Assembly: GCA_027080725.1 (NCBI GenBank)
Contig: JALWRC010000052.1
Span: 1-62,629, forward strand
DNA from: Saprospiraceae bacterium
GTDB lineage: Bacteria > Bacteroidota > Bacteroidia > Chitinophagales > Saprospiraceae
Length of the DNA stretch: 62,629 nucleotides
Reading direction: 5' to 3'
A program made the position numbers and the translations under genes. Position 1 is the stretch's first letter, and each line of letters begins with the position of its first letter. Below the pieces are notes generated by a model. That model was not told where the DNA came from, made no database searches, and worked only from the letters and a program-made list of their open reading frames with translations. Below, one piece after another: positions 53,066 through 60,973 of the stretch.

Positions 53066-53171
53066 ATCAACATCAATTCTACTATTGTAGCATTTATTTG
53101 TTTCGCATAACATTTGTATAAAAAGACTTTGCTGGTTTTTAATACATTTCATAAAAGTTAAAACAAATAAC

Positions 53172-53600
53172 ATGAAAGCTAAGACAGAAATTCCCGTCTA
53201 TTTGATTGAAAGAACCGCAAAGAAAATGCGCCACGCATTTAAGTATGTTCTCAAAAAATATGACAAGGACCTCACCACTGCCCAATGGGTGGTCATCCAA
53301 TATTTATTGGAACATGACGGTGCTTCTCAACACGAAATTGGTCAAAACATATACAATGATCCGCCCACTATTACACGGATCATAGACAAGTTGTGTGAGA
53401 AAGGTTTGACAATTCGAAAGACGGACGAATTAGATCGAAGAAAAACCAATATTTTTCTAACGGACAAGGCACACAAAAAAGTCAAAGTCTTGCTTCCTAA
53501 GATTATTGAATACAGAAAGAAGACCTATAAAAACCTTACTGATGAGCAGATAGATCAGCTTGCTAGCCTCTTGGATGCCATCTACCATAATGTATTGTAA
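53172..53600 (+). CDS. MarR family transcriptional regulator
   Basis: A 142-residue dimeric winged-helix repressor. Helices precede the DNA-binding domain (TTAQWVVIQYLLEHDGASQHEIGQ), the recognition helix is NDPPTITRIIDKLCEKGL and the beta-wing DELDRRKTNIFLTDKA has the conserved D-x-R-R. C-terminal helices form the dimer interface. It lies 12 bases before hmgA and is surely co-transcribed with hmgA and hppD. By analogy with other MarR-type regulators of aromatic catabolism it probably responds to homogentisate or a related intermediate; that is inferred. Confidence 0.93.
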   Translation: MKAKTEIPVYLIERTAKKMRHAFKYVLKKYDKDLTTAQWVVIQYLLEHDGASQHEIGQNIYNDPPTITRIIDKLCEKGLTIRKTDELDRRKTNIFLTDKAHKKVKVLLPKIIEYRKKTYKNLTDEQIDQLASLLDAIYHNVL

Positions 53601-53612
53601 ACACATGTTGAA

Positions 53613-54767
53613 ATGATATATCACAAGTTAGGGCGCTTACCACACAAAAGGCACGTTCAATTTAGGAAGCCAAATGGGGAACTTTATCATGAAGAGTTGT
53701 TTGGGAAAGAAGGATTTAGTGGACATGCCTCCCTATTGTACCATCTCCATCCTCCAACTGTCCTATTGAAGATGGAGCAGCCGCAATCGGTAAAGCCGGA
53801 AATCGCCAGAGAAGTCAATATGGAGCCCCTCAATCTCAAGGGATTTGATATTGCTCCTGAAGGAGACTATATCAAAAGTCGAAAGGTCTTATTTTTAAAT
53901 AATGACTTATGGATTGGATTAATGGCCCCTTCTAAATCGATGGATGCTTACTTTTACAGAAATTCGGATGCAGATGAGATGCTCTTCATTCACAAGGGGC
54001 ATGGAATTTTACATTCGCCTTTTGGTCAATTGCCCTTTCAATATGGGGATTACCTCATTATCCCCAAGGGTACAATTTACCAACTGGAGTTCGAGGGAAC
54101 AGACAACATGATTCTCTTTATCGAATCCAAGTCGAGCATCCGCTTCCCCAAAAGATACCACAATGAATTCGGGCAATTTCTAGAGCATTCTCCATTTTGT
54201 GAACGTGATATTCGTCTACCTCAGAATCTTGAGTCCCATGAAGAAGAAGGTCAGTTTGTCATCAAGACAAAGAAACATGGGATGATTTATCCCTACACGT
54301 ATAAATACCATCCTTTTGATTTAGTGGGATGGGATGGATATAACTACCCCTACGCGTTTTCTATATTTGATTTTGAACCTATTACAGGCAGAATTCATTT
54401 GCCTCCTCCGATACACCAAACATTTGAAGGGCAAAACTTTGTAGTCTGTTCTTTTGTCCCAAGATTGTATGATTATCATCCGGATTCTATTCCGGCACCA
54501 TATCATCACAGCAACATCGACTCGGACGAAATACTGTATTACGTTGATGGGGATTTTATGAGCCGAAATAATATCCGCCCCGGCCAGTTTACGTTGCACC
54601 CGGGAGGGATACCGCATGGTCCACATCCGGGAGCGATAGAGCGGAGTATTGGCAAAAAAGGGACGGAAGAACTCGCCGTGATGATAGACCCTTTCAATCC
54701 TGTATCTATCACCAAAGAGGCTATGGAAATAGCTATTGATGATTATTATAAAGCCTGGCATTTTTAA
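53613..54767 (+). CDS. hmgA: Homogentisate 1,2-dioxygenase
   Basis: Non-haem iron enzyme that opens the homogentisate ring to maleylacetoacetate in tyrosine and phenylalanine degradation. The 384-residue protein belongs to the shorter bacterial group. Cupin-fold blocks are HKGHGILHSPFGQLPFQYGDYLIIPKGT and FVVCSFVPRLYDYHPDSIPAPYHHSN. The iron ligands fit His and Glu in YHHSNIDSDEILYYVDG and His in HPGGIPHGPHPG. It sits between the MarR gene and hppD in one operon (12- and 26-base gaps), so two consecutive steps, 4-hydroxyphenylpyruvate to homogentisate to maleylacetoacetate, are encoded together. Fumarylacetoacetase is not in the window. Confidence 0.96.
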   Translation: MIYHKLGRLPHKRHVQFRKPNGELYHEELFGKEGFSGHASLLYHLHPPTVLLKMEQPQSVKPEIAREVNMEPLNLKGFDIAPEGDYIKSRKVLFLNNDLWIGLMAPSKSMDAYFYRNSDADEMLFIHKGHGILHSPFGQLPFQYGDYLIIPKGTIYQLEFEGTDNMILFIESKSSIRFPKRYHNEFGQFLEHSPFCERDIRLPQNLESHEEEGQFVIKTKKHGMIYPYTYKYHPFDLVGWDGYNYPYAFSIFDFEPITGRIHLPPPIHQTFEGQNFVVCSFVPRLYDYHPDSIPAPYHHSNIDSDEILYYVDGDFMSRNNIRPGQFTLHPGGIPHGPHPGAIERSIGKKGTEELAVMIDPFNPVSITKEAMEIAIDDYYKAWHF

Positions 54768-54793
54768 TTCCTTCACCATTAACCTATTGTATC

Positions 54794-55936
54794 ATGTCTA
54801 ACGTAGTTATCCCCGAAGTACCCAAAATATTTAAAGAAGCAGAAGATTTCTTGCCTTTGTTAGGAACAGATCACGTCGAGTTCATTGTGAGCAATGCTAA
54901 ACAGACAGCATACTATTTCCAAACCGCATTTGGATTTCAGCCTTTGGCTTATGCCGGACTGGAGACCGGGGTCAAGGACCGCACTTCCTATGTCGTAAGG
55001 CAAGGAAAGATTACCGTAATTTTGACTTCGCCGATGAATCATCCGGACAGTAAGGTTTTGAGTGACCATCTAATAAAACATGGTGATGGTATCAAAAGCA
55101 TTGCCCTTTGGGTCGAAGACGCTACAAAAGCATGGGAAGAGACCACTAAAAGAGGAGCTAAATCTTATATGGCGCCTAAAGTGCTCCGGGATGATGATGG
55201 AGAGGTCACCCTTTCCGGCATTCACACCTACGGAGATACAGTACACATTTTTGTAGAACGCAACAATTATAGCGGCATATTCCTTCCCGGGTTTGAAGCG
55301 TGGAACTCCGATTATCGTCCGGCAGAGCTTGGGCTTAAGTACATCGACCATATGGTGGGCAACGTAGGCTGGGGAGAGATGAACAAATGGGCCAAGTTCT
55401 ATAAAGACGTAATGGGATTTGCCAACATTATCACCTTTGATGATAAAGACATCTCTACAGAATACACTGCATTGATGAGTAAGGTGATGTCCAATGGAAA
55501 CGGCCGGGTCAAATTTCCCATCAACGAGCCGGCCAAAGGGAGAAAAAAATCACAGATAGAAGAATACCTGGATTTCTACAACGGCCCCGGTTGTCAGCAT
55601 ATGGCTGTGGCGACAGATGACATCGTATACACCATTGAGCAATTGAGAAAGCGGGGGGTAGAGTTCCTTTACATACCTGAAGAGTACTATGAGCGTCTAT
55701 TTAACCGCGTAGGGAAAATCGACGAAGATTTGGCTACCTTGAAGCGCCTCGGGATTATGGTGGACAGGGATGATGAGGGGTATTTGCTCCAGATTTTCAC
55801 CAAACCTATTCAAGACCGGCCTACGTTTTTCTTTGAGATTATTCAACGTAAAGGAGCGCAGTCTTTTGGTAAAGGAAACTTTCAAGCTTTGTTTGAATCC
55901 ATTGAGGCAGAGCAAGCGAGAAGGGGCACTTTATAG
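54794..55936 (+). CDS. hppD: 4-hydroxyphenylpyruvate dioxygenase
   Basis: Fe(II) enzyme converting 4-hydroxyphenylpyruvate to homogentisate. It has 380 residues, the family's usual length. Two vicinal-oxygen-chelate domains are visible: an N-terminal one (DHVEFIVSNAKQTAYYFQTAFGF) and a catalytic C-terminal one. Iron ligands are His in YIDHMVGNV, His in GCQHMAVATDDI and Glu in FFEIIQRKG near the C-terminus, with the family-typical GFGKGNF-like tail as SFGKGNFQALFESIE. It is the last gene of the MarR-hmgA-hppD operon and converges with the EI24 gene, 59 bases apart. Confidence 0.97.
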   Translation: MSNVVIPEVPKIFKEAEDFLPLLGTDHVEFIVSNAKQTAYYFQTAFGFQPLAYAGLETGVKDRTSYVVRQGKITVILTSPMNHPDSKVLSDHLIKHGDGIKSIALWVEDATKAWEETTKRGAKSYMAPKVLRDDDGEVTLSGIHTYGDTVHIFVERNNYSGIFLPGFEAWNSDYRPAELGLKYIDHMVGNVGWGEMNKWAKFYKDVMGFANIITFDDKDISTEYTALMSKVMSNGNGRVKFPINEPAKGRKKSQIEEYLDFYNGPGCQHMAVATDDIVYTIEQLRKRGVEFLYIPEEYYERLFNRVGKIDEDLATLKRLGIMVDRDDEGYLLQIFTKPIQDRPTFFFEIIQRKGAQSFGKGNFQALFESIEAEQARRGTL

Positions 55937-55995
55937 CCTATTCTCAAATCTATTTCATACTATACACTACATAGAAAAGATGGCCTTAGATAGGG

Positions 55996-56751
55996 TTAGT
56001 CCGGGGACCACACCTTATGGTTTTTGGTAAAGCTGTGCGTCGCCGCCATGACAGACCAGAGTGGTGCTACGATCCACCCTACAAGAGGAATCGCCATCAA
56101 TGCGACAAACACCAATCCATTGGCTACGATCAAGCCGGGATGATGTTTGACATATGTCTTGCTTCCGGCATAGTCCTTATGCCGTTCGAGTGTAAAATCG
56201 AGATTGGCATACCCGGCATATCCGGCTTGTACTAAAATTAAACCAAAGACTCCAACTATTCCAATTACCGGGAATAAACTCAATAAAAAGAAAAGGATCA
56301 TCCATGCTATTTCCGCTATAAAATTTCGCACATTCAGTCTTAAGGCACGGCTAAAGGATTTCCAAAGGCCCGGTTCATAAAGCTTTGGAGCTGGCGCTCC
56401 CGCATCTACATACAGTTGCTTTTCGACCAAATAGCTCATGCGGCTCATGAGAGGGGAAAGGACAATATACAGCGTGTACCGGAATACAAAAATAGATAAA
56501 ACGAATACAAATATGGCTGCTACTACTTCTGAAACAACATGAATTGTATAGGTGCTCTCTAACCAATCAAATCTTTCCATCCCCCACTCTATCCCTCGAT
56601 GCACTACCACCGAACACACGTAAAACACGCCTGAAGCCCAGAGCACCGAAAGCAGAGCGATGACAAGCATGAGGCCACGTATCGCCTTTTTATTTAATTG
56701 ATAGAGCACCGCAAAATAACTCCAAATACCGGTACGCAAGTCATTAAACAT
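55996..56751 (-). CDS. EI24/CysZ-like membrane protein
   Basis: A 251-residue protein of the EI24 domain family (CysZ in E. coli is a sulfate importer). Four to six membrane helices are visible at about residues 25-50, 70-95, 145-170 and 205-230. Typical family segments are YTLYIVLSPLMSRMSYLVEKQL and FLLSLFPVIGIVGVFGLILVQAGYAGYANLDFTLERH. In the Bacteroidota the substrate is not known, and sulfate is only an inference from E. coli CysZ. It is the second gene of an operon with the unknown protein at 56757-58151, 5 bases downstream of its stop. Confidence 0.88.
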   Translation of the reverse strand: MFNDLRTGIWSYFAVLYQLNKKAIRGLMLVIALLSVLWASGVFYVCSVVVHRGIEWGMERFDWLESTYTIHVVSEVVAAIFVFVLSIFVFRYTLYIVLSPLMSRMSYLVEKQLYVDAGAPAPKLYEPGLWKSFSRALRLNVRNFIAEIAWMILFFLLSLFPVIGIVGVFGLILVQAGYAGYANLDFTLERHKDYAGSKTYVKHHPGLIVANGLVFVALMAIPLVGWIVAPLWSVMAATHSFTKNHKVWSPD

Positions 56752-56756
56752 TACGA

Positions 56757-58151
56757 CTAAGCCTTCGATTTACGCTTTCGTTTGGTGACGAAGAGCGCTT
56801 TCAACTCTTTAGGAGTCATGAATCCCAAATGCTCAAACGTAGTAGTAACAAATTTCTTTATATCTTGATAATCGCGACCTCGTTTGTCCGTAAAATGCTT
56901 GAGTAGCTTCTTTACATAACCAAAGGACAAGGCACGTACCTGATGATTGAACTTCTCACTATAAAAGATATCCATGTAGGTCGCAAGTGTCTTGTGAAAT
57001 TCGAAATATTCAGTGTAATCTTCCGGATGTAATCGGTTGATGACCTGTTTGAAAAAATTAAGAACAGACAATCGAAGGCACTCATTAATGACAGAAAGGC
57101 CGTCATGCTCGTTGTAAAACGTGCGGATGGATTGGACCGTATCCTCGTGCAAAAATCCCGCAGTGTGAATGCTCTGCATAATCGTATAATAACGCATCAA
57201 ACTGTCATCGATGGATTTATCCAATAGATTGTACACTCTGAGGTCTTGTTTCTCCAGGTTATCCACTTCATTCTGCAGGAAGGCAATATGATTGTCAAAA
57301 TATCTCGATGCAAACTTTTCCTGATTCTTACGCAGGTTATTAAACTGTGTACTCAAAAACTTCTCAAAATTGGCATCATACTCGACGAAGTTGACTACCG
57401 TATACATGATTTTGGCATACTCCTTTTCCGCCACAAAATCCGGCTTGGAGATGAGGGTATTAAGTTCGACGATATAGCCGGTATGATCCAACTCATACTT
57501 CTGTCTAAACATCAAAAAATCAACGACCTCCTCATAGGTGACCCTCAACTCTTCGACAGTATCCGGAAACCAGACCGTTTTATAGTTAAAATGTTCAAAT
57601 TGCTTTTGATACTTCAGATAGTTACTCTTACGCACTTCTTTGTCGCGCAATCTACGCGACACGAGGTTAGAAAGATACTGCGAAATCCTTCGGTTACCCA
57701 CTTTTGCGATGAAGTTGGTCACCCAAATGTCACTGCTCAAAGCAAATCCAATCTGAATACTCTGTCCCGTCCGCTGTTTAATAAATTCAAAGTTGGGATT
57801 AACGACAATGGCGTTTAGAATTTCCTTAAAGTGATTTTGAGGCCGGTTGTACTTAAAATCATCATTGAGCCATCCTCTGAGCACGCTATAACCTAGGATT
57901 CGAGGTAAGAATAAACCTTCCAACTCCTCGTTTAAGAAATGCTTTTCCAGATCAATCAGCTGTAACGGAGCGGTAGCTGCCACTTCGGCATGCAATGCCT
58001 CAAGGTAAGGTTCAAAGCGTTCTAATAAGGCCTTGTACTGTTCTTCTTCTTCCTCTTCGAGATATGCCTGCAGTTCATCTGATTCTTGAACGGCATTAAC
58101 AATTCGATCGAGTTGTTCGATATACTTCTTACTTAAAGGTTGCATGGCCAT
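56757..58151 (-). CDS. Conserved hypothetical protein, all-helical, unknown function
   Basis: A 464-residue soluble protein that I do not recognise. It lacks a signal peptide and membrane segments, is predicted to be almost entirely helical, and is rich in Glu, Leu, Phe and Tyr. An acidic run (LEEEEEEQYKALLERF) lies near the N-terminus and a very basic C-terminus closes it (TKRKRKSKA). Recurrent patterns such as LSNLVSRRLRDKEVRKSNYLK and FNNLRKNQEKFASRYFDN suggest an alpha-helical repeat or adaptor protein. It lies in an operon with the EI24 membrane protein, so a role at the membrane is possible. A weak terminator (58185-58220) separates it from rpsP. Confidence 0.7.
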   Translation of the reverse strand: MAMQPLSKKYIEQLDRIVNAVQESDELQAYLEEEEEEQYKALLERFEPYLEALHAEVAATAPLQLIDLEKHFLNEELEGLFLPRILGYSVLRGWLNDDFKYNRPQNHFKEILNAIVVNPNFEFIKQRTGQSIQIGFALSSDIWVTNFIAKVGNRRISQYLSNLVSRRLRDKEVRKSNYLKYQKQFEHFNYKTVWFPDTVEELRVTYEEVVDFLMFRQKYELDHTGYIVELNTLISKPDFVAEKEYAKIMYTVVNFVEYDANFEKFLSTQFNNLRKNQEKFASRYFDNHIAFLQNEVDNLEKQDLRVYNLLDKSIDDSLMRYYTIMQSIHTAGFLHEDTVQSIRTFYNEHDGLSVINECLRLSVLNFFKQVINRLHPEDYTEYFEFHKTLATYMDIFYSEKFNHQVRALSFGYVKKLLKHFTDKRGRDYQDIKKFVTTTFEHLGFMTPKELKALFVTKRKRKSKA

Positions 58152-58184
58152 AATCCAGTTGTTTTTGTATTGAGTTTAACGCAC

Positions 58185-58220
58185 ATAAACCCGGCAAGAT
58201 TTTAGCCCTGCCAGGTTTAT
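58185..58220 (-). terminator. Probable terminator after rpsP
   Basis: ATAAACCCGGCA (58185-58196) and TGCCAGGTTTAT (58209-58220) form a 12-bp stem with one G-U. The T tract on the minus strand is short (TTTAT), so termination may be partial. Confidence 0.55.
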
Positions 58221-58278
58221 ATTCAAATTATTTTAAAAGAGAAGCCGAATAATACTATCGGAAGGAAGAGTAGCCACC

Positions 58279-58812
58279 CTATTCTTCTTCTTGACCAGCG
58301 GTTGCTTCGGGAGCTTCTGCCGCTTCTGCAGGGTTTTCTGCGTTCGCATCCTCAGGGGCCTCCTCCGGAGTCTCCTCAGCAGGAGCCTCTACCTCGATAG
58401 GCTTAGCCGTGCCAGAAATTCTATTCCAATATGCCTTTTTCTCCTCTGCGGTTTTTTGAAAACGCTTTCTAATTTTCTCTTCTTTTTCTCGAATAAAGTC
58501 AGCGTACATTTGCTCCGCCTTGGCTTCCGAAAGTGCCCCTTTCTTGACTCCTTTCAACAAATGCACCTTATACAAAACGCCTTGAAACTTTAGAATTGAT
58601 CGAACCGTATCCGTAGGTTGGGCACCTTTGTTTATCCACTCCACAGCTTTGTCCCTGTCTAATGTGACTGTTGCCGGAACCGTTAGTGGATTATACGTTC
58701 CAATTTTTTCGATAAACCTTCCATCTCTCGGAGCTCGTACGTCGGCTATCACGATATGATAAAAAGGTTTCTTTTTTCGGCCGTGTCTGGCCAATCTAAT
58801 CTTAACTCCCAT
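58279..58812 (-). CDS. rpsP: 30S ribosomal protein S16 with acidic C-terminal extension
   Basis: A 177-residue S16, a small-subunit assembly protein. The first 80 or so residues are canonical ([40 protein letters not shown] and the usual PTDTVRSIL). The middle is a helical [12 protein letters not shown] segment. The last 40 residues are an acidic Ala/Glu/Pro-rich tail ([20 protein letters not shown]), common in Bacteroidota S16. It has its own promoter box at 58881-58888. The genes that follow rpsP in many bacteria (rimM, trmD, rplS) are not adjacent here. rplS is 3 kb away on the same strand, so the classical operon is broken up. Confidence 0.97.
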   Translation of the reverse strand: MGVKIRLARHGRKKKPFYHIVIADVRAPRDGRFIEKIGTYNPLTVPATVTLDRDKAVEWINKGAQPTDTVRSILKFQGVLYKVHLLKGVKKGALSEAKAEQMYADFIREKEEKIRKRFQKTAEEKKAYWNRISGTAKPIEVEAPAEETPEEAPEDANAENPAEAAEAPEATAGQEEE

Positions 58813-58880
58813 GTCAAAATTTCATATTAAATATACAATTCCCGATTACCTTGCAAATCAAGCGTCGGGCTTAACGCGCG

Positions 58881-58888
58881 CAAAGGTA
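58881..58888 (-). promoter_or_regulatory. -7 box TACCTTTG of rpsP
   Basis: Exact TAnnTTTG match, 68 bases before the rpsP start. It has the same TACCTTTGCG core as the rplS and Omp85-like promoters. Confidence 0.65.
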
Positions 58889-59041
58889 CTTCATTTCAGC
58901 AATTTGAAGCCATTCCGCACGTTTTTTTTATTACAATTTCTCCGCTCGACGAGAGAGATATAAAAAACATAGCATCCCTTTAAGAAATGAGTATCAGTAG
59001 GGTGCGCAGTACAAACAGCACTATTGCGCCTTGTACGCCGG

Positions 59042-59129
59042 GGCGCCACAGGTTTGAAGGGGTAGCGCCTGTGCCGCCGTAGCGGCAGGAATGGTGGGGG
59101 GAGATTAGGTTGTGCACTTTGTTTTACAC
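59042..59129. repeat. Palindromic repeat element, copy 2 (copy 1 at 5571-5632)
   Basis: GGCGCCACAGG (59042-59052) pairs with CCTGTGCCGCC (59068-59078, one mismatch), overlapping a second dyad GCCGC/GCGGC. GTGCACTTTGTTTTACAC follows at 59112-59129. The 12-mer GCCTGTGCCGCC is shared exactly with copy 1. Confidence 0.65.
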
Positions 59130-59199
59130 TCATTAGTTAGGTGTCAGACAGGCGAATTACACCGGCAAGAAGACACTTACCACTACCCGCCCGATTCGC

Positions 59200-60633
59200 T
59201 TAATTGCTTTCGAAATACTCTCTCGCTCTGCGCATAAAACCATCCGGAGCATGTTTTTCGTCGAGGTAATTGGCCGGTTGGGGATCTGAAGTCGCCTTAC
59301 TGTACAACACCCTTTCCCACTTATCATTGTACAACTCCCCTACTGCATTGGTGTGCAATAATACCATCTGGCCGGCGGCTAACGAAGGGTTATAAAAGAG
59401 GAACTTGATATTGGTTTGGCCATCGGGGACTTTATTGTAAATCCATATTTCATAGGGAAAAGCCGTGGGCTCTGCTGATTCCTCAATAATTTGGGACGGC
59501 GCTCCATACTTCATATATATGCGTCCCCGGTCGGACTCGAAGCCGTACCCTAAACCCGAGTGGAACTTTTTGTCCACTTGGCGGGCTACAGCCATATACT
59601 TTTTGTATGCTTCTTCCGAACTTCTGGGGCTGCGACGAAGCCAGACCTTGGAGAGCATGGTTTGCATCCCTCTGATATCCTTTTTCTGCAGTAATGTATT
59701 TAACCGCGCATTTAAAGTCCCGGGGAGTATTGGCGCCAGAGCTTTGAGGCTGTATTCCAAGTCTCCGGGCGAGAGGGTCTTCACCCACTCCAATGGCAAT
59801 CCGGTTATCCTGTTATTTGTCCCTTGTGTCAAACGCGTAAAGCCGACCACCCTATTATCCCTCAGTGTCTTGCTCTTATCCAAAACTGATACTCTCAAAA
59901 TATAATACCCTGACTCGAGCTTTGAAATATCCGACACCAACAGCATGGGAATGATCTCCCGGGGTTCTACCCTTTTATAAAATACCGACATGGGTTGATT
60001 CGAAGTGCTATCTTTAAAAATCTCGGTTTTGACAATAAAGGGAGCAGACAAAAAATCTTCTGTCCCGTAAATTTCAAAATAAAAAGGAAGTTGATTTTGC
60101 GAGGGCGCACAAGTCATAAACGGCAATGGCCCCAATTGTAGCCCGCTTTTGACGTAAATAGACTCGTCTATGGATGGCTTGTAGTCAGACAAAAGTAAGA
60201 CATCGGAAAGCCGCACATGCTCTACATCATAGTCCAAATCCATTACAAACTTAGCCGTCAACACCCCATCCGGAATGTATATATCATACAGGTCTACCGT
60301 CGCCTCATAATGCCCGTCTTCCAATGGATAGCGAAAAGCATGTTTGAAGTCCACCATGTTGTCCGATTTGGGGCTCACTAAGGTAATGGAGTCATGGACC
60401 TCTACTCCACCCTCGCCTACTATTGTAACGATAACCCCAAGGCGTGCTTCGTAGGTCTTATTCTCCAACTTTATGTAATGCATGCTGCTCCCCAGTACTT
60501 CGACAAAAATATCCACAAATGCTCCCTTAGGAGAGTCATAGGTAGCATGTGAGACACTTGCTACGATTCCATCGGCAAATACACCTCCTATTGAAGCGAA
60601 AAATAATACGAGAGAAAACAACCCCTTTTTCAT
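59200..60633 (-). CDS. GWxTD domain-containing protein
   Basis: A 477-residue protein with signal peptide MKKGLFSLVLFFASIGGVFA. It belongs to the GWxTD family found in Bacteroidota and relatives, function unknown. Residues about 25-290 are beta-rich (two Ig-like parts: VDIFVEVLGSSMHYIKLENK, YYILRVSVLDKS). The conserved C-terminal domain includes the relaxed motif YGFESDRGRIYMKYGAPSQI and the later YEIWIYNK and FLFYNPS blocks. The strict GWxTD pentamer is not preserved in the visible text. Its start codon ends copy 2 of the structured leader shared with the M29 peptidase gene. It is monocistronic. Confidence 0.82.
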   Translation of the reverse strand: MKKGLFSLVLFFASIGGVFADGIVASVSHATYDSPKGAFVDIFVEVLGSSMHYIKLENKTYEARLGVIVTIVGEGGVEVHDSITLVSPKSDNMVDFKHAFRYPLEDGHYEATVDLYDIYIPDGVLTAKFVMDLDYDVEHVRLSDVLLLSDYKPSIDESIYVKSGLQLGPLPFMTCAPSQNQLPFYFEIYGTEDFLSAPFIVKTEIFKDSTSNQPMSVFYKRVEPREIIPMLLVSDISKLESGYYILRVSVLDKSKTLRDNRVVGFTRLTQGTNNRITGLPLEWVKTLSPGDLEYSLKALAPILPGTLNARLNTLLQKKDIRGMQTMLSKVWLRRSPRSSEEAYKKYMAVARQVDKKFHSGLGYGFESDRGRIYMKYGAPSQIIEESAEPTAFPYEIWIYNKVPDGQTNIKFLFYNPSLAAGQMVLLHTNAVGELYNDKWERVLYSKATSDPQPANYLDEKHAPDGFMRRAREYFESN

Positions 60634-60743
60634 CTGTTTGCTTTTTATTGTCTTTTAAAGGTCAGATGGAATCTTTGATAAAAAATAATCATGCCGATTG
60701 GTAAAAAACTCGTCAGATTATTTTTATGTCGATTTCATACTAT
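60631..60743 (-). promoter_or_regulatory. Shared structured leader, copy 2 (copy 1 at 36369-36479)
   Basis: On the minus strand: TATGAAATCGAC, then a hairpin (arms 60716-60727 and 60678-60690, 25-base loop, at least 10 bp uninterrupted), then ATCAAAGATTCCATCTGACC, TTAAAAGACAATAAAAAGC and CAGATG ending in the start codon of the GWxTD gene. Confidence 0.7.
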
Positions 60744-60973
60744 ATGGATTTTAACTTAAACAGCATAACTTTTATAGTATAAGGCTATTAAAGGCCGATT
60801 TGTTGCATCGCTGCTCCCGGAATATAATATATCCTACCATATCTTCTATCGCCCCATTGTTGAACTTATTTTTCTAATAGTGCTCCTCTATTATGAACTC
60901 AACTTAAAGCTTAGTAGAATAATTCCGTATAAATCTGACATAAATCAACTAAGAGCTCTATCTTAGCCATTTC
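60634..60973. other. Divergent intergenic region
   Basis: Gap of 340 bases. The left third is the shared leader copy 2. The remainder is AT-rich. TATCTTAG at about 60960 is a partial -7 match before the SDR gene. No further gene is seen. Confidence 0.5.

Larger units (their letters stand above)
52627..53171. other. Intergenic region upstream of the tyrosine catabolism operon
   Basis: Gap of 545 bases between divergent genes, AT-rich. It contains a 12/13 copy of the 13-mer (52971-52983) and the palindrome ACCAATTGGT (53056-53065). No coding frame or exact -7 box is seen; TTTGTATAAAAAGACTTTG at about 53113 has a partial match. Confidence 0.5.
58813..59199. other. Intergenic region with palindromic repeat
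   Basis: Gap of 387 bases between the GWxTD gene and rpsP. It holds the rpsP promoter and repeat copy 2 (59042-59129). No gene is seen. Confidence 0.5.
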
